Source: Candidatus Omnitrophota bacterium (GTDB taxonomy: Bacteria > Omnitrophota > Koll11 > Zapsychrales > Fredricksoniimonadaceae). Taken from it: DNA of 15,606 nucleotides. Shown here piece by piece: positions 1 through 7,182 of this stretch (its first letter is position 1; each line of letters opens with the position of its first letter). Both the position numbers and the translations under genes were made by a program. The notes beneath the pieces were generated by a model. The model was not told the DNA's origin and ran no database searches. It was given only the letters and a program-made list of their open reading frames with translations. The DNA lies in NCBI GenBank assembly GCA_015233705.1, contig JADFXE010000002.1, positions 10,529 to 26,134 on the forward strand, read 5' to 3'.

Positions 1-449
1 TTGTCTTCGATGAAGTTGAGGAAGGCACTCACGCGATCGTCGGCGCCAGGTTGGCGCGTAAGTACGGCGAGAGCGAGGTCGTGGCCCGCGCTGCCGAGTC
101 GCATCACAGCGAGGTTGAGGTTGCGTCCTTGTACGGGACGCTGGTGTGCATTGCCGATACGGTGAGCGCTTCCCGTCCGGGCGCGCGCGCCGAGTCGCTG
201 GAGACCTACATCAAGCGTCTGGAGAATCTCGAGAAGATCGCCTATTCGTTCAAGGGCATTGACAAGGTTTACGCGCTGCAGGCCGGTCGCGAGATCCGGA
301 TCATGGTCGATCCTTCGAAACTGAATGACGATGAGTCGATCGTCATGGCGCGCGACATCCGTAAGAAGATCGAGGCGGAGATGGAATATCCCGGCCAGAT
401 CAAGGTGCTGGTGGTGCGAGAGACGAGAGCGACGGAATACGCAAAATAG
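1..449 (+). CDS. rny: Ribonuclease Y, C-terminal part (5' end outside window)
   Basis: Reading from base 3 the frame is open to the TAG at 447-449 and gives the last ~148 residues of RNase Y, the membrane-anchored endoribonuclease that starts decay of many bacterial mRNAs. What is visible is the second half of the HD domain (VFDEVEEGTHAIVGARLA, then the ESHH metal-ligand region and CIADTVSASRPGAR) and the conserved C-terminal domain ending KVLVVRETRATEYAK. The N-terminal membrane helix, coiled coil, KH domain and the HD dyad lie upstream of the window. The TTG at 51 is internal and not a start. The gene is followed by ymdB, the same order as ymdA(rny)-ymdB in Bacillus. Family assignment is firm; the gene is partial only because the window cuts it. 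Confidence 0.95.
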   Translation, partial: VFDEVEEGTHAIVGARLARKYGESEVVARAAESHHSEVEVASLYGTLVCIADTVSASRPGARAESLETYIKRLENLEKIAYSFKGIDKVYALQAGREIRIMVDPSKLNDDESIVMARDIRKKIEAEMEYPGQIKVLVVRETRATEYAK

Positions 450-462
450 GAGAGGTCAGAAT

Positions 463-543
463 GTCAACAGTCAACACGTCAACAGGAAGAGGGCCCGTAA
501 TGCGGTTTTTCCTGTTGACCTGTTGACCCGTTGACCTGTTGAC
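463..543. repeat. Inverted cluster of GTTGAC / 8-bp CCTGTTGA units
   Basis: Between rny and ymdB, GTCAAC occurs at 463, 470 and 478, and its complement GTTGAC at 514, 522, 530 and 538. The right half is an exact-period tandem array of four 8-bp units (CCTGTTGA, third unit CCCGTTGA). The two halves face each other, so 478-488 (GTCAACAGGAA) pairs perfectly with 509-519 and the stem continues through 470-476 with 521-527 after one mismatch. The array ends 4 bp before the ymdB ATG at 548 and occupies the place where a ribosome binding site would be expected; none is visible. No T-run follows, so a terminator is unlikely. Confidence 0.8.
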
Positions 544-547
544 GTCT

Positions 548-1327
548 ATGAAGATCCTTTTTATCGGTGACATTGTCGGTTCCCCCGGTCGCGAGGTTTT
601 TGCGAAACACGTCCCGGCCATGAAGGTCGCGGGCGAGGTGGATTTTGTCATTGCCAACGCCGAGAATGCAGCTGGCGGGTCAGGCATCACGGACCGGATC
701 GCGAAGGATTTCTTCGGCCTGGGCTGTGACGTGATTACCCTCGGCGATCATGTGTGGGACAAGCGGGAGGTTTATCCGTTCCTCAATGATGAGCCGCGCA
801 TCCTGCGCCCTCTGAACCTTCCGCCCGGTGTTCCGGGCCGCGGGTCGTGTGTGATCGACGGGCCGGGAGGGGTCAAGATCGGCATTGTCATGCTGCTGGG
901 GCGGACGTTCATGAAGTTCCCGGCGGATTGTCCGTTTCGCGCGATCGATAGCGTTCTCGAGAGCCTGCGCGCGCAGACACCGAATATCATTGTGGACATG
1001 CATGCCGAGACCACCAGCGAAAAGATCTCGATGGGTTGGCACGCTGACGGGCGGGTATCCGCGGTCCTGGGAACGCATACGCATGTTCAGACCGCAGATG
1101 AGAAGATTTTGCCCAAGGGCACGGCCTTCATTACCGACGTCGGCATGACAGGCCCTTATGATTCGGTGATCGGCCAGTCCAAGCAGCTGATCGTGGACCG
1201 TTACCTGACCGGAATGCCTTGCAAGTTCGAGGTCGCCTCCGGCAGCGGAACATTGTGCGGCGTGATCGTTGATATCGACAGGAATTCCGGCAAGGCCAAG
1301 AGCATTCGCCGGATCCAGCGGGATTAG
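548..1327 (+). CDS. ymdB: YmdB-family metallophosphoesterase (TIGR00282)
   Basis: The 259-residue product starts MKILFIGDIVGSPGR, the hallmark opening of the YmdB family of calcineurin-like phosphodiesterases, which hydrolyse 2',3'-cyclic nucleotides and influence RNase Y activity and biofilm formation in Bacillus. Metal-site motifs are visible in order: GD near the N-terminus, NAENAAGGSG, TLGDHVWD, VDMHAE, and the GTHTHVQTAD block followed by TDVGMTGPYDSVIG. The length matches the family (about 260 residues). I chose ATG 548 over the in-frame TTG 539 because family members start with MKIL or MRIL, although no Shine-Dalgarno is visible and the repeat array abuts the start. It lies downstream of rny on the same strand, a conserved pairing. 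Confidence 0.93.
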   Translation: MKILFIGDIVGSPGREVFAKHVPAMKVAGEVDFVIANAENAAGGSGITDRIAKDFFGLGCDVITLGDHVWDKREVYPFLNDEPRILRPLNLPPGVPGRGSCVIDGPGGVKIGIVMLLGRTFMKFPADCPFRAIDSVLESLRAQTPNIIVDMHAETTSEKISMGWHADGRVSAVLGTHTHVQTADEKILPKGTAFITDVGMTGPYDSVIGQSKQLIVDRYLTGMPCKFEVASGSGTLCGVIVDIDRNSGKAKSIRRIQRD

Positions 1328-1342
1328 AGCCGGGGCATTGTT

Positions 1343-1409
1343 ATCCCAGGGCTTCGCCTTTGGGATGAATTATTGGGCGAGGAAGCCTAATAGTTAAGCC
1401 CAACAATTC
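1343..1409. repeat. Double hairpin in the ymdB-pilZ spacer
   Basis: Two adjacent hairpins fill the 94-bp spacer. The first, 1343-1366, pairs ATCCCAGGGC with GCCTTTGGGAT around a TTC loop, with one bulge. The second pairs GAATTATTGGGC (1367-1378) with GCCCAACAATTC (1398-1409), 11 of 12 positions. There is no T-run, so intrinsic termination is unlikely. The layout (short GC hairpin followed by a longer AATT-containing hairpin) resembles the palindromic repeats at 3197 and 12663, but the sequences differ and I do not claim homology. Confidence 0.5.
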
Positions 1410-1421
1410 AAGGAGGTCGCT

Positions 1422-1802
1422 ATGTGGGAAGGGCAGAACAGAAGAAAATTTCCGCGGGCCAAGTTTCCGTGCCTGGTCAAGCTGGCGACAACGGGGAACA
1501 TCAAAGAAGTACTTTTGACGCACACTGAGAACATCAGCGCCGGAGGTGTCGGCCTGATCATTAAGCGACAGCTCGATATCTTTACGCCCCTGTCGATTGA
1601 GATCGATTTTATGGATGGCGGCGAGCATATTCTTTGCTGCGGCAAGGTCGTCTGGTCCATCCGCCGCAAGGCGACAGAGGAGATCAAGCCCTCTTTTTAT
1701 GATGTCGGCGTTGAGTTCGTTGACATGATCAAGGAAGACCGTGAGCGGATCGAGAAGACGATCGACCGGTTGATGAAGCCTTTTTCGAAAGCGAAGATTT
1801 AG
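1422..1802 (+). CDS. PilZ-domain protein, probable cyclic-di-GMP receptor
   Basis: This 126-residue protein is essentially one PilZ domain. The N-terminus NRRKFPRAKF supplies the RxxxR c-di-GMP binding motif, and NISAGGVG supplies the (D/N)xSxxG motif about 30 residues later. The remainder (LSIEIDF, CCGKVVWSIRR, DVGVEFVDM) follows the beta-barrel pattern, ending in a short basic helix. Both binding motifs are intact, so ligand binding is expected from family knowledge. The ATG at 1422 has a strong GGAGG five bases upstream. The gene ends 10 bp before the gltX start, suggesting co-transcription, although no functional link between a c-di-GMP receptor and GluRS is known to me. What it regulates (motility, secretion, adhesion) cannot be read from sequence. 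Confidence 0.9.
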   Translation: MWEGQNRRKFPRAKFPCLVKLATTGNIKEVLLTHTENISAGGVGLIIKRQLDIFTPLSIEIDFMDGGEHILCCGKVVWSIRRKATEEIKPSFYDVGVEFVDMIKEDRERIEKTIDRLMKPFSKAKI

Positions 1803-1812
1803 GGAGGACGTG

Positions 1813-3093
1813 ATGGTTAAAGTGCGCTTTGCCCCTAGCCCGACGGGGTTTTTGCATATTGGCGGCGCGCGGACCGCGCTTTTTAACTGGATGTACGTCC
1901 GCTCCCAGGGTGGTCAGTTCGTTTTGCGTATCGAGGATACGGACCTTGAGCGTTCCAAGCCGGAGTACGAGAAAGAGATTCTCGACAGCATGACGTGGCT
2001 CGGGTTGGCGTGGGATGAGTTCTACAAGCAGAGCGACCGCTTTGCTCTTTATAAGGAATACGCCGACAAGCTGGTGGCTGACGGCAAGGCCCATCGCGAC
2101 GGGACTGCGGTCGTTCTGGATGTGGCCAAGGGCCGTGACATCAAGTTCGATGACCTGATCCGCGGGCTGATTATTTTCAATACCGACGAGATTAAGGATC
2201 AGGTGCTCATGAAGTCCGACGGCTCGCCGACCTACAGCTTCAGCTGTGTTGTCGACGATGCGCTGATGGCGATCACGCACGTCATCCGCGGTGAGGATCA
2301 CATTTCCAATACTCCCAAACAAATTTTGATCTACGAGGCGCTGGGGTTCAAGGTGCCGAAGTTTGCGCACCTGCCGCTGATCATGGGCGCGGACGGCGCG
2401 CGGTTGTCCAAGCGTTTCGGCGCGGTGGCGGTCACGGATTACCGCGGCGAGGGTTTTCTGCCAGAGGCGCTGGTCAACTATCTGATGCTCCTGGGTTGGG
2501 CGCCGAGCGGCAGTCAGGAGATCATTGCCTTCAAGAACGCCGTCGAGAAGTTTTCGATCAAGAAGGTCAACAAGACCGCGGCGCAGTTTAATATGGAGAA
2601 GCTCAAGTGGATCAACGCGCAGTATATCAAGGCCGCGGACACGAAATTTCTGACCGGTCTTTTGATCCCGATCCTGAAGGAAGAGGGCTTGCTGGCGGAC
2701 GTGTTCGACCAGGCGTGGCTGGAGAACGTGGTCGGGCTTTTCAAAAGCCGGATGTCAACCCTGCGGGATTTTCTGGAGCGGGCCGGATTCCTTTTTGTGC
2801 AGGAGCTGGCGCTCTCCGACGAGACAAAGGCAGAGCTGGCCAAGAGCAACTTTGGAAAAGAATTTGGTCTACTGGCCGAGCGGCTGTCAGCGTTGTCGGC
2901 ATTTGATATTCCCTTGACCGAGAAAGTCTTTCGCGACCTGGTGGCTGAGCTGGGACTCAAGGCCGGCGACTTGGTCCATCCGGTCCGGGTAGCGCTCAGC
3001 AATTCCGCGGTCGGCCCCGGTCTTTTTGAGACTATGGCCGCTCTTGGCAAGGAGCGAACCGTGGCGCGCCTGCGGGCCGCTTTTGCGAAATAA
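1813..3093 (+). CDS. gltX: Glutamyl-tRNA synthetase lacking the usual zinc-binding insert
   Basis: GluRS ligates glutamate to tRNA-Glu, and to tRNA-Gln in organisms using the GatCAB transamidation route. The class I signatures are clear: RFAPSPTGFLHIGGARTALFN (HIGH motif), RGEDHISNTP, and GARLSKRFGA for KMSKS. The protein is 426 residues against about 470 in typical bacterial enzymes. The shortfall is localised: after GKAHRDGTAVVLDVAKGRD the chain goes straight to FDDLIRG, so roughly 40 residues carrying the CxC...CxH/C zinc subdomain (CYCT...GRCR in E. coli) are missing. The frame is uninterrupted, so this looks like natural domain loss. ATG 1813 is chosen over GTG 1810 because GGGAGG lies 5 bp upstream. 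The C-terminal anticodon-binding region is present. Confidence 0.95.
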   Translation: MVKVRFAPSPTGFLHIGGARTALFNWMYVRSQGGQFVLRIEDTDLERSKPEYEKEILDSMTWLGLAWDEFYKQSDRFALYKEYADKLVADGKAHRDGTAVVLDVAKGRDIKFDDLIRGLIIFNTDEIKDQVLMKSDGSPTYSFSCVVDDALMAITHVIRGEDHISNTPKQILIYEALGFKVPKFAHLPLIMGADGARLSKRFGAVAVTDYRGEGFLPEALVNYLMLLGWAPSGSQEIIAFKNAVEKFSIKKVNKTAAQFNMEKLKWINAQYIKAADTKFLTGLLIPILKEEGLLADVFDQAWLENVVGLFKSRMSTLRDFLERAGFLFVQELALSDETKAELAKSNFGKEFGLLAERLSALSAFDIPLTEKVFRDLVAELGLKAGDLVHPVRVALSNSAVGPGLFETMAALGKERTVARLRAAFAK

Positions 3094-3112
3094 GCGCGGA
3101 GAGCTTTTTCTT

Positions 3113-3141
3113 TTGACAAGTCGGGGTGTTCTGGGTATATT
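3113..3141 (+). promoter_or_regulatory. Sigma70-type promoter for tRNA-Gln
   Basis: TTGACA (3113-3118) and TATATT (3136-3141) are separated by exactly 17 bp, an almost perfect consensus. It sits 20 bp after the gltX stop and points at tRNA-Gln, giving a ~135-nt leader that contains the two-hairpin repeat. No better promoter is visible closer to the tRNA. Confidence 0.75.
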
Positions 3142-3196
3142 TTAGCGCTTGACGCGGCTGTTTGCGCGGTCGCCGGATTGTTTTGATGAAAATATT

Positions 3197-3279
3197 GAAC
3201 TCAGGCCGAAGGCCTGAGTAAATTCGGCCAATAACTTATGATCGCTCGCTTTGCTCGCTCCATAAGTTGGGGCCTCATT
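3197..3279. repeat. Two-hairpin palindromic repeat, copy A
   Basis: GAACTCAGGCC-loop-GGCCTGAG forms hairpin 1, then AATTCG and CCA, then AACTTATG (3233-3240) pairs with CATAAGTT, followed by GGGGCCTCATT. The same order of blocks recurs at 12663-12743. Stem 2 changes compensatorily between copies (ATG/CAT here, GCG/CGC there). It ends 3 bp before the tRNA gene. Confidence 0.8.
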
Positions 3280-3282
3280 TAT

Positions 3283-3357
3283 TGACCCGTGGTGTAATTG
3301 GTAGCACAACAGACTCTGGATCTGTTTGTCTAGGTTCAAGTCCTAGCGGGTCAGCCA
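3283..3357 (+). tRNA. tRNA-Gln (anticodon CTG)
   Basis: A complete cloverleaf can be drawn. The acceptor stem TGACCCG (3283-3289) pairs with CGGGTCA (3347-3353), followed by discriminator G and an encoded CCA (3355-3357). The anticodon stem ACAGA/TCTGT encloses loop CTCTGGA with anticodon CTG at 3316-3318, reading CAG. The variable loop is 4 nt. The T arm is CTAGG-TTCAAGT-CCTAG. The D-arm sequence GGTGTAATTGGTAGCAC and weak first pair U1-A72 are typical of bacterial tRNA-Gln. Its last 10 nt are the attachment site of the element to the right, and integration leaves the tRNA intact. Confidence 0.96.
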
Positions 3358-4839
3358 TGTTGGACAAGAAGGCCCTTTGGCGAATATGCTGAAGGGCCTT
3401 CTGTATGTAGGGCAAGGGGTTGCGTCATTGAGGACGTAGTTCGAGGCTAACTTTTTGAGGATGACGGCCTTTTCGTGGACGTCTGCCGCAAGGTACTGCG
3501 AATAAAGCAGGTTGATGAGTTCGAGGGCTTTGATCCCATTCTCGAGGAAGTTCGGGTTGCGCTTCCTGGTCGCTTCGATCTGATATTTTAAGTCGTTAAT
3601 CTCAGCGGCATACTCGGCTTCTTTATACCGCGCGAAATCTTCGTCGTAAATCTTCCCATCCATCCGGTCAGTGAAAAGTTTGTTGAGCCTTTGGTTCACC
3701 CTGCTCAGTTGCGCCTGAAGGCTTGAAAGTCGATCCTCGTGCGATTGCCGGGCACTCTGGGCGCGGATGGCGAGACCTTCCCGGATCCACTCCGCTTGTT
3801 CAGGCGTGATGACAACGCGGCGTACGGGTTCTTCAAATAGGTTGGCCAGACGGTTTTCGGGGACATACTCATGGGGTTCATGTCTGCCCTTGGAAAAACT
3901 GCAATGATAATAGATGTAGCGGACGCCGTTGGCTTTGCGTTTTTCTTCGCCGAGAACCGTGCAACCACAAATACCGCAGCGGATAAGGTTGTTGAAGGCG
4001 AAGTTCTTGTGATTGATGAACGGGTGATGCTTCCCGGAGAGCACGCGCTGCACCTGATCAAAGACTGACTTTGTGATAAGCGGATCGTGAGAGCCCTGGT
4101 ATTGTTTGCCACGCCAGGTGAACACACCGTAATAGAACGGGTTCTTGAGCGCGTGGGCCAGAGAACTCTTGCTGATTTTGCAGTCGTTGTTGGTACGAAA
4201 TCCGGCTGCGTTGAGATGGATAACAAGCATTTCTAGAGAATAGTTGCCGGTGGCCATCATGTGAAATACGGACCTGAGGTGCGGGGCCTGAGCTTGGTTG
4301 ATCTCAATTCGCTTGCCCTTCGTGTCTTTGATGTTCATATAAGCAAGCGGCGCGATGGACGGGTAGAGGTTTTGCTCAGCCTTCTCCTGCATCCCCATCT
4401 TGACCTTACGGGAAATGTCGTTGGACATTTTTTTGGCAACGGCGACCTCGATGTCGAGCATGAAAATTTCGTCGGGGCTTGAAGATTGATCGTAAATCTT
4501 ATTGGAGCGTGCAAAGTGAATGATTTTGCCATGATTATGGATCAGATCGTTGATCTTGATCTTGTCGATGTCATTACGGGTCATCCTGTCGGTGATGTCA
4601 AAGATGATGTGCTTGATCTTCGGATGGGATTTGGCAAATTCGATCACTTGATTAAACGCCACGCGCTCTCTTTTTTTATTCCATGCAGATTCGATGACCC
4701 TCCAGGTTTTGATGATCCTCAGATTTCTGCGATCTGCATAGTCTTGCCCAAGCCTTTCTTGCGCATCTAAAGAAAAGCCGTCATTTTGTTTTTTGTTGGA
4801 GATGCGGGCATAGTGGAGGGCGTCTTCTTGTTGCTCCAT
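3343..4839 (-). CDS. Large serine recombinase (integrase); C-terminus altered by integration
   Basis: The 498-residue protein has the serine integrase layout. The resolvase domain starts HYARISNKKQNDGFSLDAQ with catalytic Ser14, and TDRMTRN supplies active-site arginines. The recombinase domain spans roughly residues 155-265 (NPFYYGVFTWRGKQY near its end). A zinc ribbon begins RCGICG and continues to YYHC, and a coiled coil follows around residues 355-400. The start lies 2 bp after the Bro-N stop. The last two codons and the TAG stop lie in tRNA-Gln: the frame runs through attL and ends inside the T stem. In a circular form it would instead continue 34 codons into the element's right end, giving 531 residues (see 12434-12538). 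Its position at the att site makes it the likely integrase. Confidence 0.93.
   Translation of the reverse strand: MEQQEDALHYARISNKKQNDGFSLDAQERLGQDYADRRNLRIIKTWRVIESAWNKKRERVAFNQVIEFAKSHPKIKHIIFDITDRMTRNDIDKIKINDLIHNHGKIIHFARSNKIYDQSSSPDEIFMLDIEVAVAKKMSNDISRKVKMGMQEKAEQNLYPSIAPLAYMNIKDTKGKRIEINQAQAPHLRSVFHMMATGNYSLEMLVIHLNAAGFRTNNDCKISKSSLAHALKNPFYYGVFTWRGKQYQGSHDPLITKSVFDQVQRVLSGKHHPFINHKNFAFNNLIRCGICGCTVLGEEKRKANGVRYIYYHCSFSKGRHEPHEYVPENRLANLFEEPVRRVVITPEQAEWIREGLAIRAQSARQSHEDRLSSLQAQLSRVNQRLNKLFTDRMDGKIYDEDFARYKEAEYAAEINDLKYQIEATRKRNPNFLENGIKALELINLLYSQYLAADVHEKAVILKKLASNYVLNDATPCPTYRRPFSIFAKGPSCPTWLTR
3348..3362. other. attL core (15-bp direct repeat)
   Basis: GGGTCAGCCATGTTG comprises 10 nt of tRNA-Gln (acceptor strand, discriminator, CCA) plus TGTTG. 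It is an exact match to 12538-12552 and the match ends on both sides (C versus T before, G versus T after). Confidence 0.85.
3367..3402. other. 11-bp inverted repeat next to attL
   Basis: AGAAGGCCCTT (3367-3377) and AAGGGCCTTCT (3392-3402) pair perfectly around a 14-nt loop, 4 bp inside the attL core and within the recombinase coding sequence. It starts 10 nt after the tRNA 3' end, close to the 13-nt spacing of the original terminator now at 12561. It lacks a T-run, so it may be a recombinase binding site or a 3'-end barrier for tRNA transcripts. Confidence 0.5.
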
Positions 4840-4841
4840 GG

Positions 4842-5696
4842 TTACTTTGCCTTTTCTGGTTTTGGCAGAAGATTCTTTTGTGGGACCTGGACGTAGTTGA
4901 TCTTGCTGACCACCTTCTGGCCTGTTTCTTGTTCCAACTTCTTGCGGGCGATCCCGGCAACGCCACCGCCACGGACAGCCACGGCCTTGTTAGCCACGAA
5001 CCCTTCCGGATGCTCGACCTTGGTGATCTGGGTGGTTGATGCCTCGCCCAGCATGGAGAAGATCAGTTCCAGGTCAGTCATGTGGTCACGCAGGTTCTCG
5101 CGCTTGAGACCCTTGAGTTTCTTGTAGTTGCTGGGTGTCAGACCAAAGGTCGCTTGGGATATTTCCGCGGTCAGGATCTCGTACTCACGGTTCTCCTGGA
5201 CACCATGCTTCTTCCACTGGTCGGTCAACTCTTCCCGTATGGCAATGCCGCGTATCCGTTTCTCGATCCAGTCCTCTGAATATCCCTTGGCCTTGTAAAG
5301 CGCCCGGGTGCGCTTGGTACCCAGTTCCGGGTTCTCGATCTCCTGGATGCGCTCGTAACCAACCCGCGCCAGCCATTTCTTGAACGGTTCAGCCTTGGGC
5401 GAAGGGATGGACTGGATGATCCGGAACACGCCCTCAGTATTCGCGCAATTCGTCTCCCGCCGCTTGCCATCGGGCGCCAGCAGTTCAAGTGGGGTACAAA
5501 TTGTACCCCAGTTGCTATCCAGTTGAGGATCGCGCTGGCGCATCTTCTTGATGTATTGTCGGACGTCAGCGCTGTCGGTTAACGCTTCGATGACATCGGC
5601 TACAGAAAACCACCACTCATCGTTATGGATGGTCTTGCGGATCTCCTTCTTCCGGAAGATCGCGATCTTGGTTTCAGGTGATGGTTGTTGTGTCAT
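4842..5696 (-). CDS. Bro-N (phage antirepressor-like) protein
   Basis: This 284-residue protein begins with a Bro-N domain (IAIFRKKEIRKTIHNDEWWFSVADVIEALTD, then a TEGVFRIIQSIPSPKAEPFKKWLARVG block), the DNA-binding domain of baculovirus BRO proteins and phage antirepressors. The C-terminal half (RGIAIREELTDQWKKHG, TFGLTPSNYKKLKGLKRENLRDHMTDLEL, then a lysine-rich tail) resembles the conserved extension of a ~290-residue bacterial family often found on mobile elements and sometimes labelled DinD-like. The start at 5696 has AAAGGA 8 bp upstream; the longer in-frame ATG at 5723 overlaps the XRE stop as ATGA but has no site of its own. Likely role, by inference: control of element excision or recombinase expression. 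Confidence 0.85.
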   Translation of the reverse strand: MTQQPSPETKIAIFRKKEIRKTIHNDEWWFSVADVIEALTDSADVRQYIKKMRQRDPQLDSNWGTICTPLELLAPDGKRRETNCANTEGVFRIIQSIPSPKAEPFKKWLARVGYERIQEIENPELGTKRTRALYKAKGYSEDWIEKRIRGIAIREELTDQWKKHGVQENREYEILTAEISQATFGLTPSNYKKLKGLKRENLRDHMTDLELIFSMLGEASTTQITKVEHPEGFVANKAVAVRGGGVAGIARKKLEQETGQKVVSKINYVQVPQKNLLPKPEKAK

Positions 5697-5719
5697 ATGT
5701 GTTGTCCTTTCGGATGGTG

Positions 5720-5893
5720 TCATTTGATTTTCAGAAGTTTCTTAATATGGTGCGTCTGGATCAAGTTCGGCGATGATTTTCGGTTGAACCAGCGGTTTAC
5801 GGTGCTGAAGGCCACGCCAAGTTTATCGGCGAGTGCTTCCTGCGATATGCGCTTGTCCAGTCGATACGCTTCGAGTTTGGCAACAATGTCCAT
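5720..5893 (-). CDS. Small XRE/Cro-type HTH protein
   Basis: The 57-residue product is essentially a lambda Cro/CI-type helix-turn-helix domain: RISQEALADKLGVAFSTVNRWFNRKSSP contains the turn (LGVAF) and recognition helix. The start MDIVAKLEAY at 5893 is set by a strong AAAAGGAG 8 bp upstream; longer starts overlap the recombinase and have none. The stop overlaps the alternative upstream ATG of the Bro-N gene, so translation may be coupled. In the operon it sits between the tyrosine recombinase and Bro-N genes. It is probably a DNA-binding regulator of this operon; the inverted repeat at 7709-7731 is a candidate target, but no direct evidence links them. Confidence 0.82.
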   Translation of the reverse strand: MDIVAKLEAYRLDKRISQEALADKLGVAFSTVNRWFNRKSSPNLIQTHHIKKLLKIK

Positions 5894-5942
5894 TGGGTCT
5901 GCTCCTTTTAGTTTGGTCTTCATTGCACAGTATAGCGTTGTT

Positions 5943-7031
5943 TTATTCATCCAGTAAGATTTTTGCGATCTGCTCAAGTTTTTTGTCCTTGCCCCTTGGT
6001 TCTTTCTTCTGGAAAGACATGCCCTTGAGGGTTCTGATCAGTTTGTCTTCAGTCATGTTGCCGTAGCACGCCAACGTTGTTGAGATAAACTCGTGGCCGA
6101 AACATTGGCTGATCGCTTTGATTTCTTCGCCTGTCTTAGCAAAACTCAATGCTAATAGAACGGCGCTGCTGCGAAATGCCTTCGGCGGAAAGTAGGGTAG
6201 CCCGGCTGACTTGGCGCGCGCCTTAAAGATGTCCCGGACAGACTCAGCATCTTTCCAGCGCGTACGTTCAATGTCGGTGGCCGTGCAGAAGAAAAGATCA
6301 CCGGCCTCTCGGTTGCGCTTTGACTGGGGGAATAGCGGGTCCTTCGGTTCCCAGCCTTTCTTTATGAGCAGATCGATCCAATCGAGAAGATACTGCAGCA
6401 GAGTGTCGTCAAAATTGAAGATAATCCCCGGGATCCGTTTTGAGAACTTTGTTTTAACGCCCTTTTGTGGATCTTGCTTGATGACGAGCTCCTTTATGTT
6501 GAAGCAGCCGAGGGGAAAGGTGATGAGTGCTTCATCCCTCATGCCGGTGAGATAGGTGAACGCAATGAGCGCCTGGTCACGGCGGTCGGTGATAGACTTG
6601 ACCACTATTGATCCTGTCAGTGTTTTGACATAGCCAAGGTCCGGTAACGGCTGTGGGTTGTTCTGGGTAGCAATGCGCCGCTCTTTTGTTGGGACATTAA
6701 GACAGTTTATAGCATCGATTTCGATACGACTTTTATAGCCTTTTTGCGTGATAAGCCATTCAAAGAACCGCTGTAAATTCTGCAGATACATCACGCGCGT
6801 GGCCAGAGATAATGGCTGGCCGTTATGCGTTAGCCCCTCCAAGTATTCCTTAAACTCAACTGCCTTATACTTGTTGAAGTTCCTGAAATCGGCGTTAATG
6901 GTAAAATCTTGATACAGGGCGATTGCACGTTCCGCGATGTCAATGGTCTTTTGGTCTCTCCCCAGGTCGTGCTTAAGGGAAAAAAAGAACTCCTGTTTAA
7001 TCGACTCGTTCTGGATTGCTGGCTTCTTCAT
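5943..7031 (-). CDS. Tyrosine recombinase with HxxR histidine replaced by lysine
   Basis: A 362-residue phage-integrase family protein. The N-terminal SAM-like core-binding domain spans roughly residues 15-110, followed by the catalytic domain: TYLTGMRDEAL (Arg I), a KTKFSKR beta-hairpin region (Lys), LPYFPPKAFRSSAV (box II, normally HxxR), CFGHEFISTT (His/Trp position) and ACYGNM with the nucleophilic Tyr. From family memory the box II sequence is usually NPHSFR; here the His is Lys, so activity may be reduced although substitutions at this site are known. The start at 7031 follows GAAAGGAG by 8 bp. Its stop is 50 bp from the XRE start. It lies inside the element, away from both att sites, so it probably did not place this insertion. 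Confidence 0.9.
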   Translation of the reverse strand: MKKPAIQNESIKQEFFFSLKHDLGRDQKTIDIAERAIALYQDFTINADFRNFNKYKAVEFKEYLEGLTHNGQPLSLATRVMYLQNLQRFFEWLITQKGYKSRIEIDAINCLNVPTKERRIATQNNPQPLPDLGYVKTLTGSIVVKSITDRRDQALIAFTYLTGMRDEALITFPLGCFNIKELVIKQDPQKGVKTKFSKRIPGIIFNFDDTLLQYLLDWIDLLIKKGWEPKDPLFPQSKRNREAGDLFFCTATDIERTRWKDAESVRDIFKARAKSAGLPYFPPKAFRSSAVLLALSFAKTGEEIKAISQCFGHEFISTTLACYGNMTEDKLIRTLKGMSFQKKEPRGKDKKLEQIAKILLDE

Positions 7032-7050
7032 AACGTTGACTCCTTTCAAG

Positions 7051-7182
7051 TCAGTCTTTCAGTGGGTGGCCCTCTTCTACCTGAAAAGCCAGAGGTGCCG
7101 TTGGTTGCTGATTGTCTTCATTTTGGTCCTGGACGCCCAAGCGGGAAGTTTTCCCGCCACAGTTATGGCAGGTGCCTTGCGA
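7051..7182 (-). pseudogene. Downstream remnant of the HTH/zinc-ribbon gene
   Basis: In frame with the 7183-7479 CDS after its TGA, 43 further sense codons encode SQGTCHNCGGKTSRLG and an acidic tail ending HPLKD. CHNC would complete the four-cysteine zinc ribbon begun by CLTC upstream. The segment fills the space to the recombinase gene exactly, so it is most simply the former 3' end of the same gene. A CGA (Arg) to TGA change would explain the break. It has no evident start of its own. Confidence 0.7.

Noticed and set aside
463..543. CRISPR array
   Set aside because: Units are 8 bp and contiguous or mirrored; no 25-40 bp repeats with unique spacers and no cas genes.
1729..2370. 213-codon minus-strand open frame antisense to gltX
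   Set aside because: A shadow of the well-supported gltX gene; no recognisable domain.
3142..3339. 65-codon minus-strand open frame over the tRNA leader
   Set aside because: Runs antisense through the palindromic repeat and the tRNA; no support as a gene.
3367..3402. Intrinsic terminator
   Set aside because: Strong stem but no T-run on either strand, and it lies within coding sequence; kept only as an inverted repeat.
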